In this document: positions 28,679 to 37,101 of the stretch, piece by piece
How the letters are laid out: each line of letters starts with the position of its first letter
Position numbering within the stretch: the stretch's first letter is position 1
Assembly: GCF_023022965.1 (NCBI RefSeq)
Contig: NZ_CP095462.1
Coordinates: forward strand, 2,770,001 to 2,834,000
Direction of reading: 5' to 3'
Length of the DNA stretch: 64,000 nucleotides
From: Ectobacillus sp. JY-23
Lineage (GTDB): Bacteria > Bacillota > Bacilli > Bacillales > Bacillaceae_G
Program-made: the position numbers and the translations under genes
Notes under the pieces: model-generated
What the model was told of the DNA's origin: nothing
Database searches by the model: none
Seen by the model: the letters and a program-made list of their open reading frames with translations, nothing else

Positions 28679-29740
28679 GAGATGAAAGCAGGTGTATCGC
28701 AAGAGGATCTAGTGGAGCACGTAAGGTGGGAAAAGCGAGTGCAGGTATACCGCGAGAGGATCTAGTGGAGCACATAAGATAAGAAAAGCGAGGTTAGGTG
28801 TACCGCAAGAGGGTCTAGTGGAGCACGTAAGGTAGGAAAAGCGAGGTTAGGTGTACCGCAAGAGGGTCTAGTGGAGCACGTAAGGTGGGAAAAGCGAGGT
28901 TAGGTGTACCGCGAGAAGATCTAGTGGAGCACATAAGATAAGAAAAGCGAGTGCAGGTGTATCGCAAGAGGATCTAGTGGAGCACGTAAGGTGGGAAAAG
29001 CGAGGTTAGGTGTATCGCAAGAGGGTCTAGCGGAGCACGTAAGATGAGGAAAGCGAGGTTAGGTGTACCGGGAGAAGGTCTAGCGGAGCACGTAAGGTGG
29101 GAAAAGCGAGGTTAGGTGTATCGCAAGAGGGTCTAGCGGAGCACGTAAGATGAGGAAAGCGAGGTTAGGTGTACCGCGAGAAGGTCTAGCGGAGCACGTA
29201 AGGTGGGAAAAGCGAGGTTAGGTGTACCGCGAGAGGGTCTAGCGGAGCACATAAGATAAGAAAAGCGAGGTTAGGTGTATCGCAAGAGGGTCTAGTGGAG
29301 CACATAAGATAAGAAAAGCGAGGTTAGGTGTATCGCAAGAGGGTCTAGTGGAGCACGTAAGATGAGGAAAGCGAGTGTAGGTGTACCGCGAGAAGGTCTA
29401 GCGGAGCACGTAAGGTGGGAAAAGCGAGGTTAGGTGTACCGCGAGAGGGTCTAGCGGAGCACGTAAGATGAGGAAAGCGAGTGTAGGTGTACCGCGAGAA
29501 GGTCTAGCGGAGCACGTAAGGTGGGAAAAGCGAGGTTAGGTGTACCGCGAGAGGGTCTAGCGGAGCACGTAAGGTGGGAAAAGCGAGGTTAGGTGTATCG
29601 CAAGAGGGTCTAGCGGAGCACGTAAGGTGGGAAAAGCGAGGTTAGGTGTACCGCGAGAAGGTCTAGCGGAGCACGTAAGGTGGGAAAAGCGAGGTTAGGT
29701 GTATCGCAAGAGGGTCTAGCGGAGCACGTGTAAGGTGGGA
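28679..29740. repeat. Array of 20 tandem 53-bp repeats
   Basis: The phrase ctag(t/c)ggagcac ends at 28720 and again every 53 bp up to 29727, twenty times without a single insertion or deletion; the first unit is incomplete at its left edge and the last has GTGTAAG instead of GTAAG. Units differ only by point changes in a few positions (gtaaggtggg / ataagataag / gtaagatgagg; accgcgag / atcgcaag; ggatct / gggtct; aggttag / agtgcag / agtgtag), and variant types recur in patterns that suggest block duplication. Since 53 is not a multiple of three, the frame rotates and the array is not a protein repeat. Confidence 0.95.
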
Positions 29741-29741
29741 A

Positions 29742-30167
29742 AAGCTTGCTGCATTCATAGGCAGTAATTTAATTGCGGTCTCAAAGTTAATCAAATTTAA
29801 AAAATACATACAATCACTAGGTGAACTTAGACAAAGTGTAAAACTTCTCGTTCAAGCATCAACTTGGGAAGAAAGAATGAGGATCGGGGGAACAGCTCTT
29901 GTAAGTCTTGCAGGAGAAATTACTGAATCTACTGCCTTAGTACAAGCGTGCTTCTGAAAAGGGATTAATGAAAACTTATTACTGCATGTGTTCTTTTCAA
30001 CATTGTTAATAGCTGGTGCAATCGAAAGTTTTTATTATCTTTTAGAAAGTAAAATTACTAACAATCTATTACATGGTATGTCCCTTTATTATGGTGTCTC
30101 TATTTTTTGATTTCCATTATCTGTATTAGTGTATGAAACCTGCGAAATGCCGTCACGCCCTTGGTAA
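29742..30167 (+). pseudogene. Relic of a membrane-protein gene with two in-frame TGA codons
   Basis: Directly after the array one frame stays coding-like for 142 codons: AFIGSNLIAVSKLIKFKK, WEERMRIGGTALVSLAGEITE, then TGA (29955-29957), then KGINENLLLHVFFSTLLIAGAIES and GMSLYYGVSIF, a second TGA, and FPLSVLVYE to TAA at 30165-30167. Both TGA codons stand where Trp (TGG) would fit (CF-x-KG and IF-x-FP). The frame also uses TGG twice. There is no start codon; the 5' end merges with the repeats. Two membrane helices are likely. No family recognised. Most simply a decayed 3' gene fragment. Confidence 0.55.
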
Positions 30168-30207
30168 GAAATTCCGAATTGTTTTATCCTTTAAGAACAT
30201 AAAAAGG

Positions 30208-30246
30208 CCCTGATTTCCTTACGCCAAGCAGGAAATCAGGGTCTTA
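30208..30246. terminator. Bidirectional terminator-like hairpin
   Basis: GGCCCTGATTTCC and GGAAATCAGGGTC pair across a 12-base loop, with A-rich left and T-rich right flanks. Confidence 0.75.
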
Positions 30247-30668
30247 TCTTTCCAAAAATATCTGAGTGTACGTATAATATCCGTGTTTTCATAACAGTCC
30301 TTCGATTAGAGAAAAACTGCTACCATAGCCACCGTAATACATAAATTTATCACTATCAATTAATTATTCTTGTCTTACATAGTCTATATAAGCAAATTGG
30401 TTTTTCAACATATGCTTCTTACTGAAGCCTAAGACGTTTTTTCTATTCGGTCCATCTGGCGAAGAACCACCTTTTGCTTGTGGGTGATACATAGGCTGGG
30501 CGTATATACGAAAGAGAAAGCCGCCAAAGCATGCATAATACGCTTGTTCGAGATAACTCTACTTCGTATATGTGTTTAATATACTCTCATACGAACGAAA
30601 ATTATCATAACACAACCGTACCAAGGTCAAATACCGATAGAAGTGTTGAAGGAGTGTGAATAGCTAGC
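30247..30668. other. Gene-free stretch with possible short gene relics
   Basis: No full gene. On the minus strand 30364-30492 reads a 42-residue frame (MYHPQAKGGSSPDGPNRKN...YIDYVRQE) that extends upstream without a stop to about 30545 and looks coding-like but lacks a ribosome-binding site. At 30289-30342 (minus) a 17-residue frame starting MYYGGYGSSFSLIE recalls the N-terminus of small YjcZ-type sporulation proteins but is truncated. Both are low-confidence relics. Confidence 0.3.
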
Positions 30669-30686
30669 TAAACAAACGTTTGATTA
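30669..30686. promoter_or_regulatory. 18-bp palindromic element, copy 3 of 4
   Basis: TAAACAAACGTTTGATTA; 55 bp from copy 4 and about 150 bp upstream of the TetR-family gene. Confidence 0.6.
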
Positions 30687-30723
30687 AAAGGCTAGAAGCG
30701 TTGAGAGAGTAGGGAATTCGAAC

Positions 30724-30741
30724 TAAACAAACGTTTGATTA
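30724..30741. promoter_or_regulatory. 18-bp palindromic element, copy 4 of 4
   Basis: TAAACAAACGTTTGATTA; closest copy to the TetR-family gene start (80 bp away). Confidence 0.6.
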
Positions 30742-30789
30742 GCAATTAGGATGCTGGTACTTGCGCTTATGTAAAATGTATTTTAAAAT

Positions 30790-30809
30790 TAGACTGAATG
30801 GTCGGTTTA
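30790..30809. promoter_or_regulatory. TetR-type operator upstream of tetR
   Basis: TAGACTGAATGGTCGGTTTA, an imperfect palindrome 13 bp before the regulator's ATG. Shares the consensus TAGACYGRAYRGTCGGTWTA with the site at 31444. Suggests autoregulation. Confidence 0.7.
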
Positions 30810-30821
30810 GAGGGAGATGCT

Positions 30822-31418
30822 ATGGAACAGAAACGCAGAAAAGATGGAGAACAAGTAAAGCGAGAGATTGCATTACAAACTAAGGAGTTGTTTGCGAGTA
30901 AAGGATATGCAGCAACTTCTATGGAAGAGATTTGCGGAGTTACAGGTCGTAGTAAGGGAAGTATTTACTACTATTTCAAAAGTAAAGATGAGTTATTTTT
31001 ATTTTTAGTGAAGATGCATATACAGGATTGGATGCTAGCATGGGCGGAAAAAGAAGCAACGATTGCGACCAGTACGGAGAAGTTATATGCGCTTGCTGAG
31101 CACTTTGCAGAAGACTTTGAGAACCCACTCATGAAAGTAATGGATGAGTTTATTATGAGTCAAGCAGTTAGTCAGGATACGTTACATGACATGCTTATGT
31201 GGAACCGTGCATCACATGACATGTATAAAGAACTTATTATAGAGGGCATTGAGCGCGGGGAATTTAAAAACGACCAACCTGAGGATGTTATGTATATTTT
31301 GCAAGGAACATTAAGTGGTCTTGGCACATTATATTTCGAGTTAGAGGCTGAACAAGTGAAACGTTTGTATAAAAGAAGCATTGATTTACTACTAACAGGG
31401 ATTGCTGCAAAAGACTAA
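30822..31418 (+). CDS. TetR/AcrR-family transcriptional regulator
   Basis: 198-residue repressor. N-terminal helix-turn-helix at about residues 10-56 (REIALQTKELFASKGYAATSMEEICGVTGRSKGSIYYYFKSKDELF) and a helical ligand-binding C-terminal domain. ATG 30822 follows AGAGGGAGA; the in-frame GTG at 30798 lies inside the operator and is unlikely. Next gene is a drug-efflux-type MFS transporter, and matching operators precede both genes, so the protein most likely represses itself and the pump and is released by the pump's substrate. Confidence 0.92.
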   Translation: MEQKRRKDGEQVKREIALQTKELFASKGYAATSMEEICGVTGRSKGSIYYYFKSKDELFLFLVKMHIQDWMLAWAEKEATIATSTEKLYALAEHFAEDFENPLMKVMDEFIMSQAVSQDTLHDMLMWNRASHDMYKELIIEGIERGEFKNDQPEDVMYILQGTLSGLGTLYFELEAEQVKRLYKRSIDLLLTGIAAKD

Positions 31419-31443
31419 CATACGGTCTTTTGCTACACAAAAT

Positions 31444-31463
31444 TAGACCGGACAGTCGGTATA
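31444..31463. promoter_or_regulatory. TetR-type operator upstream of the MFS gene
   Basis: TAGACCGGACAGTCGGTATA; 14 of 20 or more positions shared with the site at 30790 and better palindromic symmetry (GACCG/CGGT). It ends five bases before the pump's AAGGAGGAG ribosome-binding site. Confidence 0.75.
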
Positions 31464-31477
31464 TAAGGAGGAGACGT

Positions 31478-32689
31478 ATGAAAGAATTATGGCGCAATCA
31501 AACCTTTCGAATTATTGTGGGATCGGATTTGCTGCAGCAGCTAGCTATCTGGATTCGGAATATGGCATTGCTATTTTTTATTATGGAACAAACGAATAAT
31601 GACCCGGTTGCTGTCTCATTATTAACAGTGCTGGAATATGCACCAATTTTTATCTTTTCGTTCATTGGCGGTGCACTTGCAGATCGCTGGAATCCGAAAC
31701 GCACCATGATTGTTGGTGACTTGTTAAGTGCCGCGTCTATCGCTGGTATTATCTTGCTAATTCAAGCTGGACTGTGGCAATCATTATTTGCTGCTGCATT
31801 CATTTCAGCGGTGGTCAGTCAATTTGCGCAGCCTTCAGGAGCTAAAATGTTTAAACGAAACGTGGAAGATGCCCATATTTCTGCGGCGATTGCTATTACA
31901 CAGAGTTTACAGGCAATTTTTCTCATCGCGGGCCCAGTCATCGGCACACTCGTATATACAAAGCTAGGTGTAATGACCTCTTTATACAGCTTAACCGTGC
32001 TGTTCTTGCTATCGGCGCTACTTTTGACAAGATTACCAAAATGGCAAAGAGATGAAGAAATCATCGCACAAGGGTTACTTGCTGATATAAAGGCAGGCTG
32101 GAAGTATGTATACACAGCTAAAAGCTTACGATACATGTCAATTTCATTTGCTTTTGTAGGACTTGGTGTAGGTTTGATTCAGCCGCTTGAGGTGTTTCTT
32201 GTGACAGAGAGGCTTCAACTTGATAAGGAGGCTGTACAATACCTTTCGGCCGCAGCGGGAGTTGGTTTGTTAGTTGGTGGTGGATTACTTGCGAGTATAC
32301 AACGAACAAACCAGAAAACGATCTTGCTTGGGGGCATATTGTTTTTGGCGGTGGCCAGTATAGTGGAAGTACTTTCAACTTCTTTTTGGCTCACACTCAC
32401 AATGCGTTTCTTAAGCGGTGCTTTTCTAGCGGGTGTAAATATTGTAATCGGCACACTTATGATTCAACTTGTAGAGGAGCACATGATTGGTCGCATAAAT
32501 GGCATTATTACACCTATATTTATGGGCACAATGCTGCTTGGGTCTGCTTTTGCTGGTGTACTAATGGAGGCAACTTCTTTATTTGCTGTTTTCGTCATCT
32601 CTGCGGTATGCATTGTGATTTCTGCCGTACCCATTATGGGGATTGTATTCGAAGGTGAAGAGAGAGGAACAGAAGAGATAGGGAGTTAA
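31478..32689 (+). CDS. MFS efflux transporter (MefA/MFS_3 type)
   Basis: 403-residue transporter with 12 predicted helices. N-terminus MKELWRNQTFRIIVGSDLLQQLAIWIRNMALLFF and the loop GGALADRWNPKRTMIVGDLLSA are typical of macrolide-efflux-like MFS_3 proteins. ATG 31478 follows AAGGAGGAG; an upstream extension runs through the operator. The adjacent TetR regulator and shared operators indicate inducible export of a toxic compound, identity unknown. Confidence 0.88.
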   Translation: MKELWRNQTFRIIVGSDLLQQLAIWIRNMALLFFIMEQTNNDPVAVSLLTVLEYAPIFIFSFIGGALADRWNPKRTMIVGDLLSAASIAGIILLIQAGLWQSLFAAAFISAVVSQFAQPSGAKMFKRNVEDAHISAAIAITQSLQAIFLIAGPVIGTLVYTKLGVMTSLYSLTVLFLLSALLLTRLPKWQRDEEIIAQGLLADIKAGWKYVYTAKSLRYMSISFAFVGLGVGLIQPLEVFLVTERLQLDKEAVQYLSAAAGVGLLVGGGLLASIQRTNQKTILLGGILFLAVASIVEVLSTSFWLTLTMRFLSGAFLAGVNIVIGTLMIQLVEEHMIGRINGIITPIFMGTMLLGSAFAGVLMEATSLFAVFVISAVCIVISAVPIMGIVFEGEERGTEEIGS

Positions 32690-33075
32690 TTCAAAAGTCT
32701 TATTTTGAAGAAGTTGAATGGGACACCGCTATTTACTTAATACAAATGAACTTACCCCTAAACGATAAAATTAAGTAATCAAATCGAGTAATTTACTGTG
32801 TAAGAGTCGACAATACTGGAAAATCCATGAGGCTCTTCATCTGGTGAGAGATTTATCTTCAAAAAGATGGTAAAAGTAATTTAATACACTGTAAGGACAA
32901 AGTGAAAGCTCCCCTCGTGGTTTGTTTGGACAACAATTACGATACGGGAGTTTTCACTTATTTCTACAATAAGAATTATTATCAATAAAAACAAAACTCT
33001 ACATAGAAGTGATTAAGTTGTAAAGTAGTAGTTACTTTTCCAAAACGCCTTTTTAGCCAAGGAGGCGATATCTTA
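32690..33075. other. 386-bp gene-free region with a large hairpin and a Fur-like site
   Basis: GTGAAAGCTCCC (about 32901) and GGGAGTTTTCAC (about 32948) form a long imperfect hairpin followed by TTATTTC, a possible terminator. TAAGAATTATTATCA (about 32970-32984) matches the Fur 7-1-7 pattern TGATAATNATTATCA with two mismatches. No gene seen before 33076. Confidence 0.45.
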
Positions 33076-33138
33076 TTGGCAGCGTTTCTCGGTTACATAG
33101 CCTGCTGGGTGATTACACATCGCAAAATGTCCGTGTAG
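33076..33138 (+). CDS. Possible 20-residue membrane micro-protein
   Basis: TTG start ten bases after AAGGAGG; reads MAAFLGYIACWVITHRKMSV, a hydrophobic stretch with a basic end, like many small membrane peptides. A CGCCT/AGGCG inverted repeat includes part of the ribosome-binding site. A Fur-like site lies about 95 bp upstream. Small size and rare start make this tentative. Confidence 0.35.
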   Translation: MAAFLGYIACWVITHRKMSV

Positions 33139-33211
33139 AAAAAAGCTTCAAAAGAAAGAGGAGGTCTTAGGGAGTATAAAGGACTATTTCAGACATCCTG
33201 TTTTTGTTAGA

Positions 33212-33427
33212 TTAGCTGCAGCAAGAAATGGCAGTATTAAAAGCGTCTTTAGGAATATACATAACCCCATTTTCAACCTTATAAGGAATCTTATTTTTCT
33301 TCAGTAACTTAGTATTAGCAATTTCAGGGGAATCGGTCCATTGGATATATTCACCTGTATATGGACGGCAGGCTGCCACGCATAAAACGAGAGTTATACA
33401 TAAAACAGATACAAAAGTTTTCCTCAA
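33212..33427 (-). CDS. Small lipoprotein
   Basis: 71 residues if started at TTG 33425-33427 (MRKTFVSVLCITLVLCVAAC), eight bases after AAGAGG; a GTG three codons upstream is too close to that site. Lipobox CVAAC gives a lipid-anchored mature peptide of about 52 residues, starting CRPYTGEYIQWTDSPE and ending in CC. No family recognised. Confidence 0.6.
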   Translation of the reverse strand: MRKTFVSVLCITLVLCVAACRPYTGEYIQWTDSPEIANTKLLKKNKIPYKVENGVMYIPKDAFNTAISCCS

Positions 33428-33507
33428 AAACAGCACCTCTTCTTTGACATGAACTATTCAAACAGCAATCAAAAGTGTAAGAACGGCTTACAGTGCATGT
33501 ACTTCTC

Positions 33508-33674
33508 TTAAGTACTGTAGCTACATCTTTTCCATTCTTTAATAGCATCCAGTTCTGCAGGTGTAAATAGTTTTTGTGTCTCTATTCTTGGATTTAAGAT
33601 AACGACAGTATTTTCTAAATGATGTAAGAAATCTAGTGCATTTGTTGTAAGTAAATATCAAGATTTTCTTTCAT
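33508..33674 (-). pseudogene. Frameshifted ~55-residue gene
   Basis: A good GGAGG site and ATG (33672-33674) start MKENLDIYLQ; after a frame change near 33630 the reading continues NALDFLHHLENTVVILNPR and LFTPAELDAIKEWKRCS to TAA at 33508. The total of 167 bases is not a multiple of three, which confirms the shift. Not recognised; probably inactive unless the shift is a sequencing error. Confidence 0.5.
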
Positions 33675-33747
33675 ATATGCTTACCTCCGTGGTTGCCGAT
33701 AGCTTCTTTTATATATAGCGAAATTGATTATGTTTTTGTGAAAAAAT

Positions 33748-33783
33748 TGAAAAGGATTTCCCCGCTCGGGGGAAATCCTTATT
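33748..33783. terminator. Bidirectional terminator at the end of the permease gene
   Basis: AAGGATTTCCCC/GGGGAAATCCTT hairpin with GCTCG loop; the permease stop codon (33779-33781) is in its right arm flank. Confidence 0.88.
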
Positions 33784-35095
33784 CAAAATGAAACGTTGGA
33801 ATATTAATCTTCTTCATCTTCCTTACATATAACAGGTACAACGCGCCAATCATGGACCAAGAAAGTCCAAGTATCAGCGAGGTTGCTTCTAGGCTTGTCC
33901 ATAGGAAAAAGATGAACACACTACCAAGCAGCGGTGCAATTAGAAAACGGACCGTATCCCATGCAGAACGTCGTTTTTGTTTTACATAATAATGCATGAT
34001 GACTGAAATGTTAACGGCGCTAAAGGCTGTAAGTGCGCCGAAGTTAATTAAAGACGCAGCCATCTCCAGACTTAACAAAACAGCAGTAAGTGATAAAACA
34101 CCGATCAGGATAATGTTCCACATCGGTGTTTTTGTTCGCGGATGTACGTAGCTGAAGATACGCTTCGGCAAAAAGCCATCGCGGCTAATCGCGAACAAAA
34201 GACGAGATGCGCTCATATGAGAAGCTAGTCCTGAGGCAATTGTCGAGGTTAACGCGGCTGCGACGAACACAGATTGAAACAATGTCCCACCGATTTTATA
34301 AGCAATCTCAGCAGAAGCACCTTCTACATCGCTAAACATGGCAGCGCTTGGGAACAAAATTTGCGCAAAGAAAGAAACGGTAATAAATAATAAGCCCCCG
34401 GTTAAGGCGATAATTAAAATCCCTTTTGGAATCGTCTTTTTTGGTTCAATTGTTTCCTCAGACAGAGTGGTAACTGCGTCAAATCCTAGAAACGAAAAGC
34501 ATAGAATGGAGGCGCCTGCGAACAGTACTCCTACCGAAACATTGTCTGTAAATGGCGCAGTTGACCATTGAGCATATGACTGCCCAGCGCTTAGCAGGAT
34601 AAATAAAATAGCGGTAATGACCTGAAACAACACCAATACAGCACCAAAAGAAACCGTGAGCTGAACGCTGAAAATATTAAAAACAGTTAAAATAAGTACA
34701 AAGCCTACAATCCAAATCCACCCTGGTACATCGGGGAAAATTGCACTTAAATAAATAGCTGTTAAAAGAGCATTAATCATTGGTAGAAATAAATAGTCTA
34801 GTATAGCGGCCCAGCCCACTAAAAAGCCAACATTGCTATTAATGGATTGCTGGGCGTACGTGTAGGCAGAACCAGCCCCAGGAAACGCTTTTACCATATG
34901 GCCATAGCTAAGGGCGGTAAATAAAATGGCGATTAATGTTACTGTATAGGCAGCTGGAACATGTCCATCCGTCACCTCGGTTACAATACCAAACGTATCA
35001 AATACCGCCATCGGTGCCATATAACCAAGACCGATCGCGATAATATGCCATAGTTTTAATCTTCTTTCTAGTATATCTTTCAACTTTCTTTTCAC
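33779..35095 (-). CDS. APC-family amino acid permease
   Basis: 438-residue transporter with about 12 helices. The start (RRLKLWHIIAIGLGYMAPMAVFDTFGIV) carries the APC helix-1 pattern, followed by FPGAGSAYTYAQQSINSNVGFLVGWAAILDYL and, in helix 6, FSFLGFDAVTTLSEETIEPKKTIPKGI, a hallmark of the amino acid-polyamine-organocation group. Substrate not determinable. GTG 35093-35095 lies very close to AAGGGA; TTG four codons later is better spaced and may be the real start. Single gene. Confidence 0.88.
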   Translation of the reverse strand: MKRKLKDILERRLKLWHIIAIGLGYMAPMAVFDTFGIVTEVTDGHVPAAYTVTLIAILFTALSYGHMVKAFPGAGSAYTYAQQSINSNVGFLVGWAAILDYLFLPMINALLTAIYLSAIFPDVPGWIWIVGFVLILTVFNIFSVQLTVSFGAVLVLFQVITAILFILLSAGQSYAQWSTAPFTDNVSVGVLFAGASILCFSFLGFDAVTTLSEETIEPKKTIPKGILIIALTGGLLFITVSFFAQILFPSAAMFSDVEGASAEIAYKIGGTLFQSVFVAAALTSTIASGLASHMSASRLLFAISRDGFLPKRIFSYVHPRTKTPMWNIILIGVLSLTAVLLSLEMAASLINFGALTAFSAVNISVIMHYYVKQKRRSAWDTVRFLIAPLLGSVFIFFLWTSLEATSLILGLSWSMIGALYLLYVRKMKKINIPTFHFE

Positions 35096-35300
35096 TTCCC
35101 TTCATGATGATAGAAAAAGTATACGAGAAATTGAAGGAGAGGGAAAGAGTGTTTATGAAAAATAATGAATAGATATGAAAGGTTGTTTTTTAGATGGGAG
35201 AGAAGAACGGGCGATGTGTAGTTGCGGTTAGCGCTAAAGAGGTACACGTGCTGGATGCTTGTTAATCTGTTCCTAATACGGTAGAGCAGTTATAAGAATA

Positions 35301-35327
35301 ACAGAAGGGGGACATATCCCCTTCTGT
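35301..35327 (-). terminator. Terminator of the UMF1 transporter gene
   Basis: AACAGAAGGGG and CCCCTTCTGTT pair across GACATAT at the 3' end of the minus-strand gene. The tract after it is A/T-rich on the minus strand. Confidence 0.8.
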
Positions 35328-36604
35328 TATAGCGGTAATGAATTTGAATTGGTATGCTGCTCTGTTTGTGGTACGCGGATAAGTAATACAAATCCGATGA
35401 TAAACAGCACGACTACGCTCAATACGCCGGCATTGGTACTGCCGGTCATCTGTGTGACAATGCCTGTTAGCAAAGGCCCCATTACAGCGGCGAAGCGCCC
35501 GAAGATATTGTAGAAGCCAAAAAATTCATTTGATTTTTCCTTTGGCACTAGCTTAGCGAAGTAGGAGCGGCTCAGCGCTTGAATACCGCCTTGTGATGTG
35601 CCGACAAGGAGCGCCAAAATCCAAAAATCAAGAGTTGTTGTGACGAAGTAAGCATAGATACATAATATCGTATACATTCCGATTGCTACATACAGCATCG
35701 TTTTACCTGGAAATCTCGCGGCGAGGCGACCGTATAGCCAAGCAAAAGGGAAGGCGACAATTTGGGTAATGAGTAGGATTAATAATAAATCAGTTGCACC
35801 AATGCCTAAGTCAGCTCCGTACGTAGACGCCATTTTAATAATCGTACTGACGCCATCGATATAGAAAAAATAGGCTAATAGAAACATAAATAAAACTTTA
35901 TGCTGCTTGATATTGCGAAAGGTATCAAATAGACGCTTAAAACTGTTTTGAATGACATTCGGTTCTCTTTCGATATAGTAAACCTGTTTTACATTGCGAA
36001 GCATTGGGATGGTGAATACGACCCACCAAATAGCGGTGATGACAAAGGAGAGCTGACATGCTGCTGCAAATGATAATGGTAATGTACCATTTTGAGAGAG
36101 AAAAATAAGAGCCATAGATAGCAGAAATGGAATGGTACTGCCGATGTAGCCAAGCGCAAAACCGTTGGCTGAAATTTTATCCATTCGCTGCTCAGACGTT
36201 ACGTCTACAAGATAGGCATCGTAAAACACATTAGCGCCAGAAAAGCCGATAGCGGTGAGTGTATAAATGCATAAAAGCCACATCCACTGATCGCTTGGTA
36301 CGAGGGCAAGGGCAGCGGTGAATACAACACCTAAACCAAAGAAAAAGCTAAAAAACCGCTCCTTCAAGCCTTTATAGTCGGCAATTGTACCGAGGACAGG
36401 AGCCATTAGAGCAATTAAAAACGTTGCGAATGAGTTGGCGTACCCCCAGAAGGCAGTAGAGGTAGAAGCTTTCATTCCCGCACCCTCTGCGACCATTTTA
36501 AAATATAAAGGCAAAATCGTTGTCGTAATGGCTAAAGAGTAGGCGGAGTTGGCCCAATCGTAAAACATCCAGCTTTTTTCCTGTTTTGTTAGTTTCACTA
36601 GCAT
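35327..36604 (-). CDS. MFS transporter, UMF1 family (YxiO/Atg22-like)
   Basis: 425-residue, ~12-helix transporter. The start KQEKSWMFYDWANSAYSLAITTTILPLYFK is the defining signature of the UMF1/Atg22-like family, and SQGGIQALSRSYFAKLVPKEKSNEFFGFYNIFGRFAAVMGP in the second half supports it. Possibly amino-acid or small-molecule efflux; the bacterial members are poorly characterised. Strong AAAGGAGGGG site upstream of the ATG. Monocistronic, divergent from the T-box-proS unit. Confidence 0.9.
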   Translation of the reverse strand: MLVKLTKQEKSWMFYDWANSAYSLAITTTILPLYFKMVAEGAGMKASTSTAFWGYANSFATFLIALMAPVLGTIADYKGLKERFFSFFFGLGVVFTAALALVPSDQWMWLLCIYTLTAIGFSGANVFYDAYLVDVTSEQRMDKISANGFALGYIGSTIPFLLSMALIFLSQNGTLPLSFAAACQLSFVITAIWWVVFTIPMLRNVKQVYYIEREPNVIQNSFKRLFDTFRNIKQHKVLFMFLLAYFFYIDGVSTIIKMASTYGADLGIGATDLLLILLITQIVAFPFAWLYGRLAARFPGKTMLYVAIGMYTILCIYAYFVTTTLDFWILALLVGTSQGGIQALSRSYFAKLVPKEKSNEFFGFYNIFGRFAAVMGPLLTGIVTQMTGSTNAGVLSVVVLFIIGFVLLIRVPQTEQHTNSNSLPL

Positions 36605-36824
36605 TCCCCTCCTTTAGTTTATTGTATAGCGATGTAGTTGTTTTTATCTGAATATTTATAAAAATAAAACATACTACTTATTTTACAGCATTTTTATATT
36701 ATTTCAGAAAAAATGGAAGAAACTTAACGTATATTTTACTTAACGAAAATATCTTCTAAAGAATGTTTTTTCCTTGTATCTCGGTTATACTTATTGTAAA
36801 ATGATTGAAAATTACAGCAAACAG

Positions 36825-37055
36825 ACAGTGAAGAGGAGTAGTAAACGCAAGGCCCCTTTTTAGCAGAGAGAGAATTCGGCGGCTGAAAGATTCTCAAAAA
36901 GGATGCGTTGAACCAGCCTTGGAGTCCTGCACCGAAATAATAGTAGGCTGCAGCGGGATAAGACCGTTATCTGACTTGAGGGTATATAGTGATTTATATA
37001 AATCAGGGTGGTACCGCCGACACAAGCTCGGTCCCTATTGTGGGATGGGGCTTTT
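36825..37055 (+). promoter_or_regulatory. T-box leader of proS, proline specifier
   Basis: The T-box sequence AGGGTGGTACCGCC is at 37005-37018, followed by the terminator hairpin (about 37027-37050, then TTTTTT). Stem I elements precede it: AGTA near 36841 and GAACCAGCCTTGGAGTCC near 36910-36927. Between them CCA (36913-36915) occupies the specifier position and decodes proline, matching the downstream gene. Uncharged tRNA-Pro would prevent termination. Confidence 0.93.
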
Positions 37056-37101
37056 TTGTATCCCCAAAGGTCTAGATAAAATATTAAGGAGGTTTCAGAG
37101 G

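Noticed and set aside
28679-29740. CRISPR array
   Set aside because: Repeats are contiguous 53-bp units with no unique spacers and no cas genes nearby.
28679-29740. Protein-coding repeat region
   Set aside because: Unit length is not divisible by three and no long frame with a start codon crosses the array.
36919-37101. 61-residue N-terminal extension of ProS
   Set aside because: The stretch is the T-box leader and its terminator; ATG 37102 follows AAGGAGG and gives the family length.
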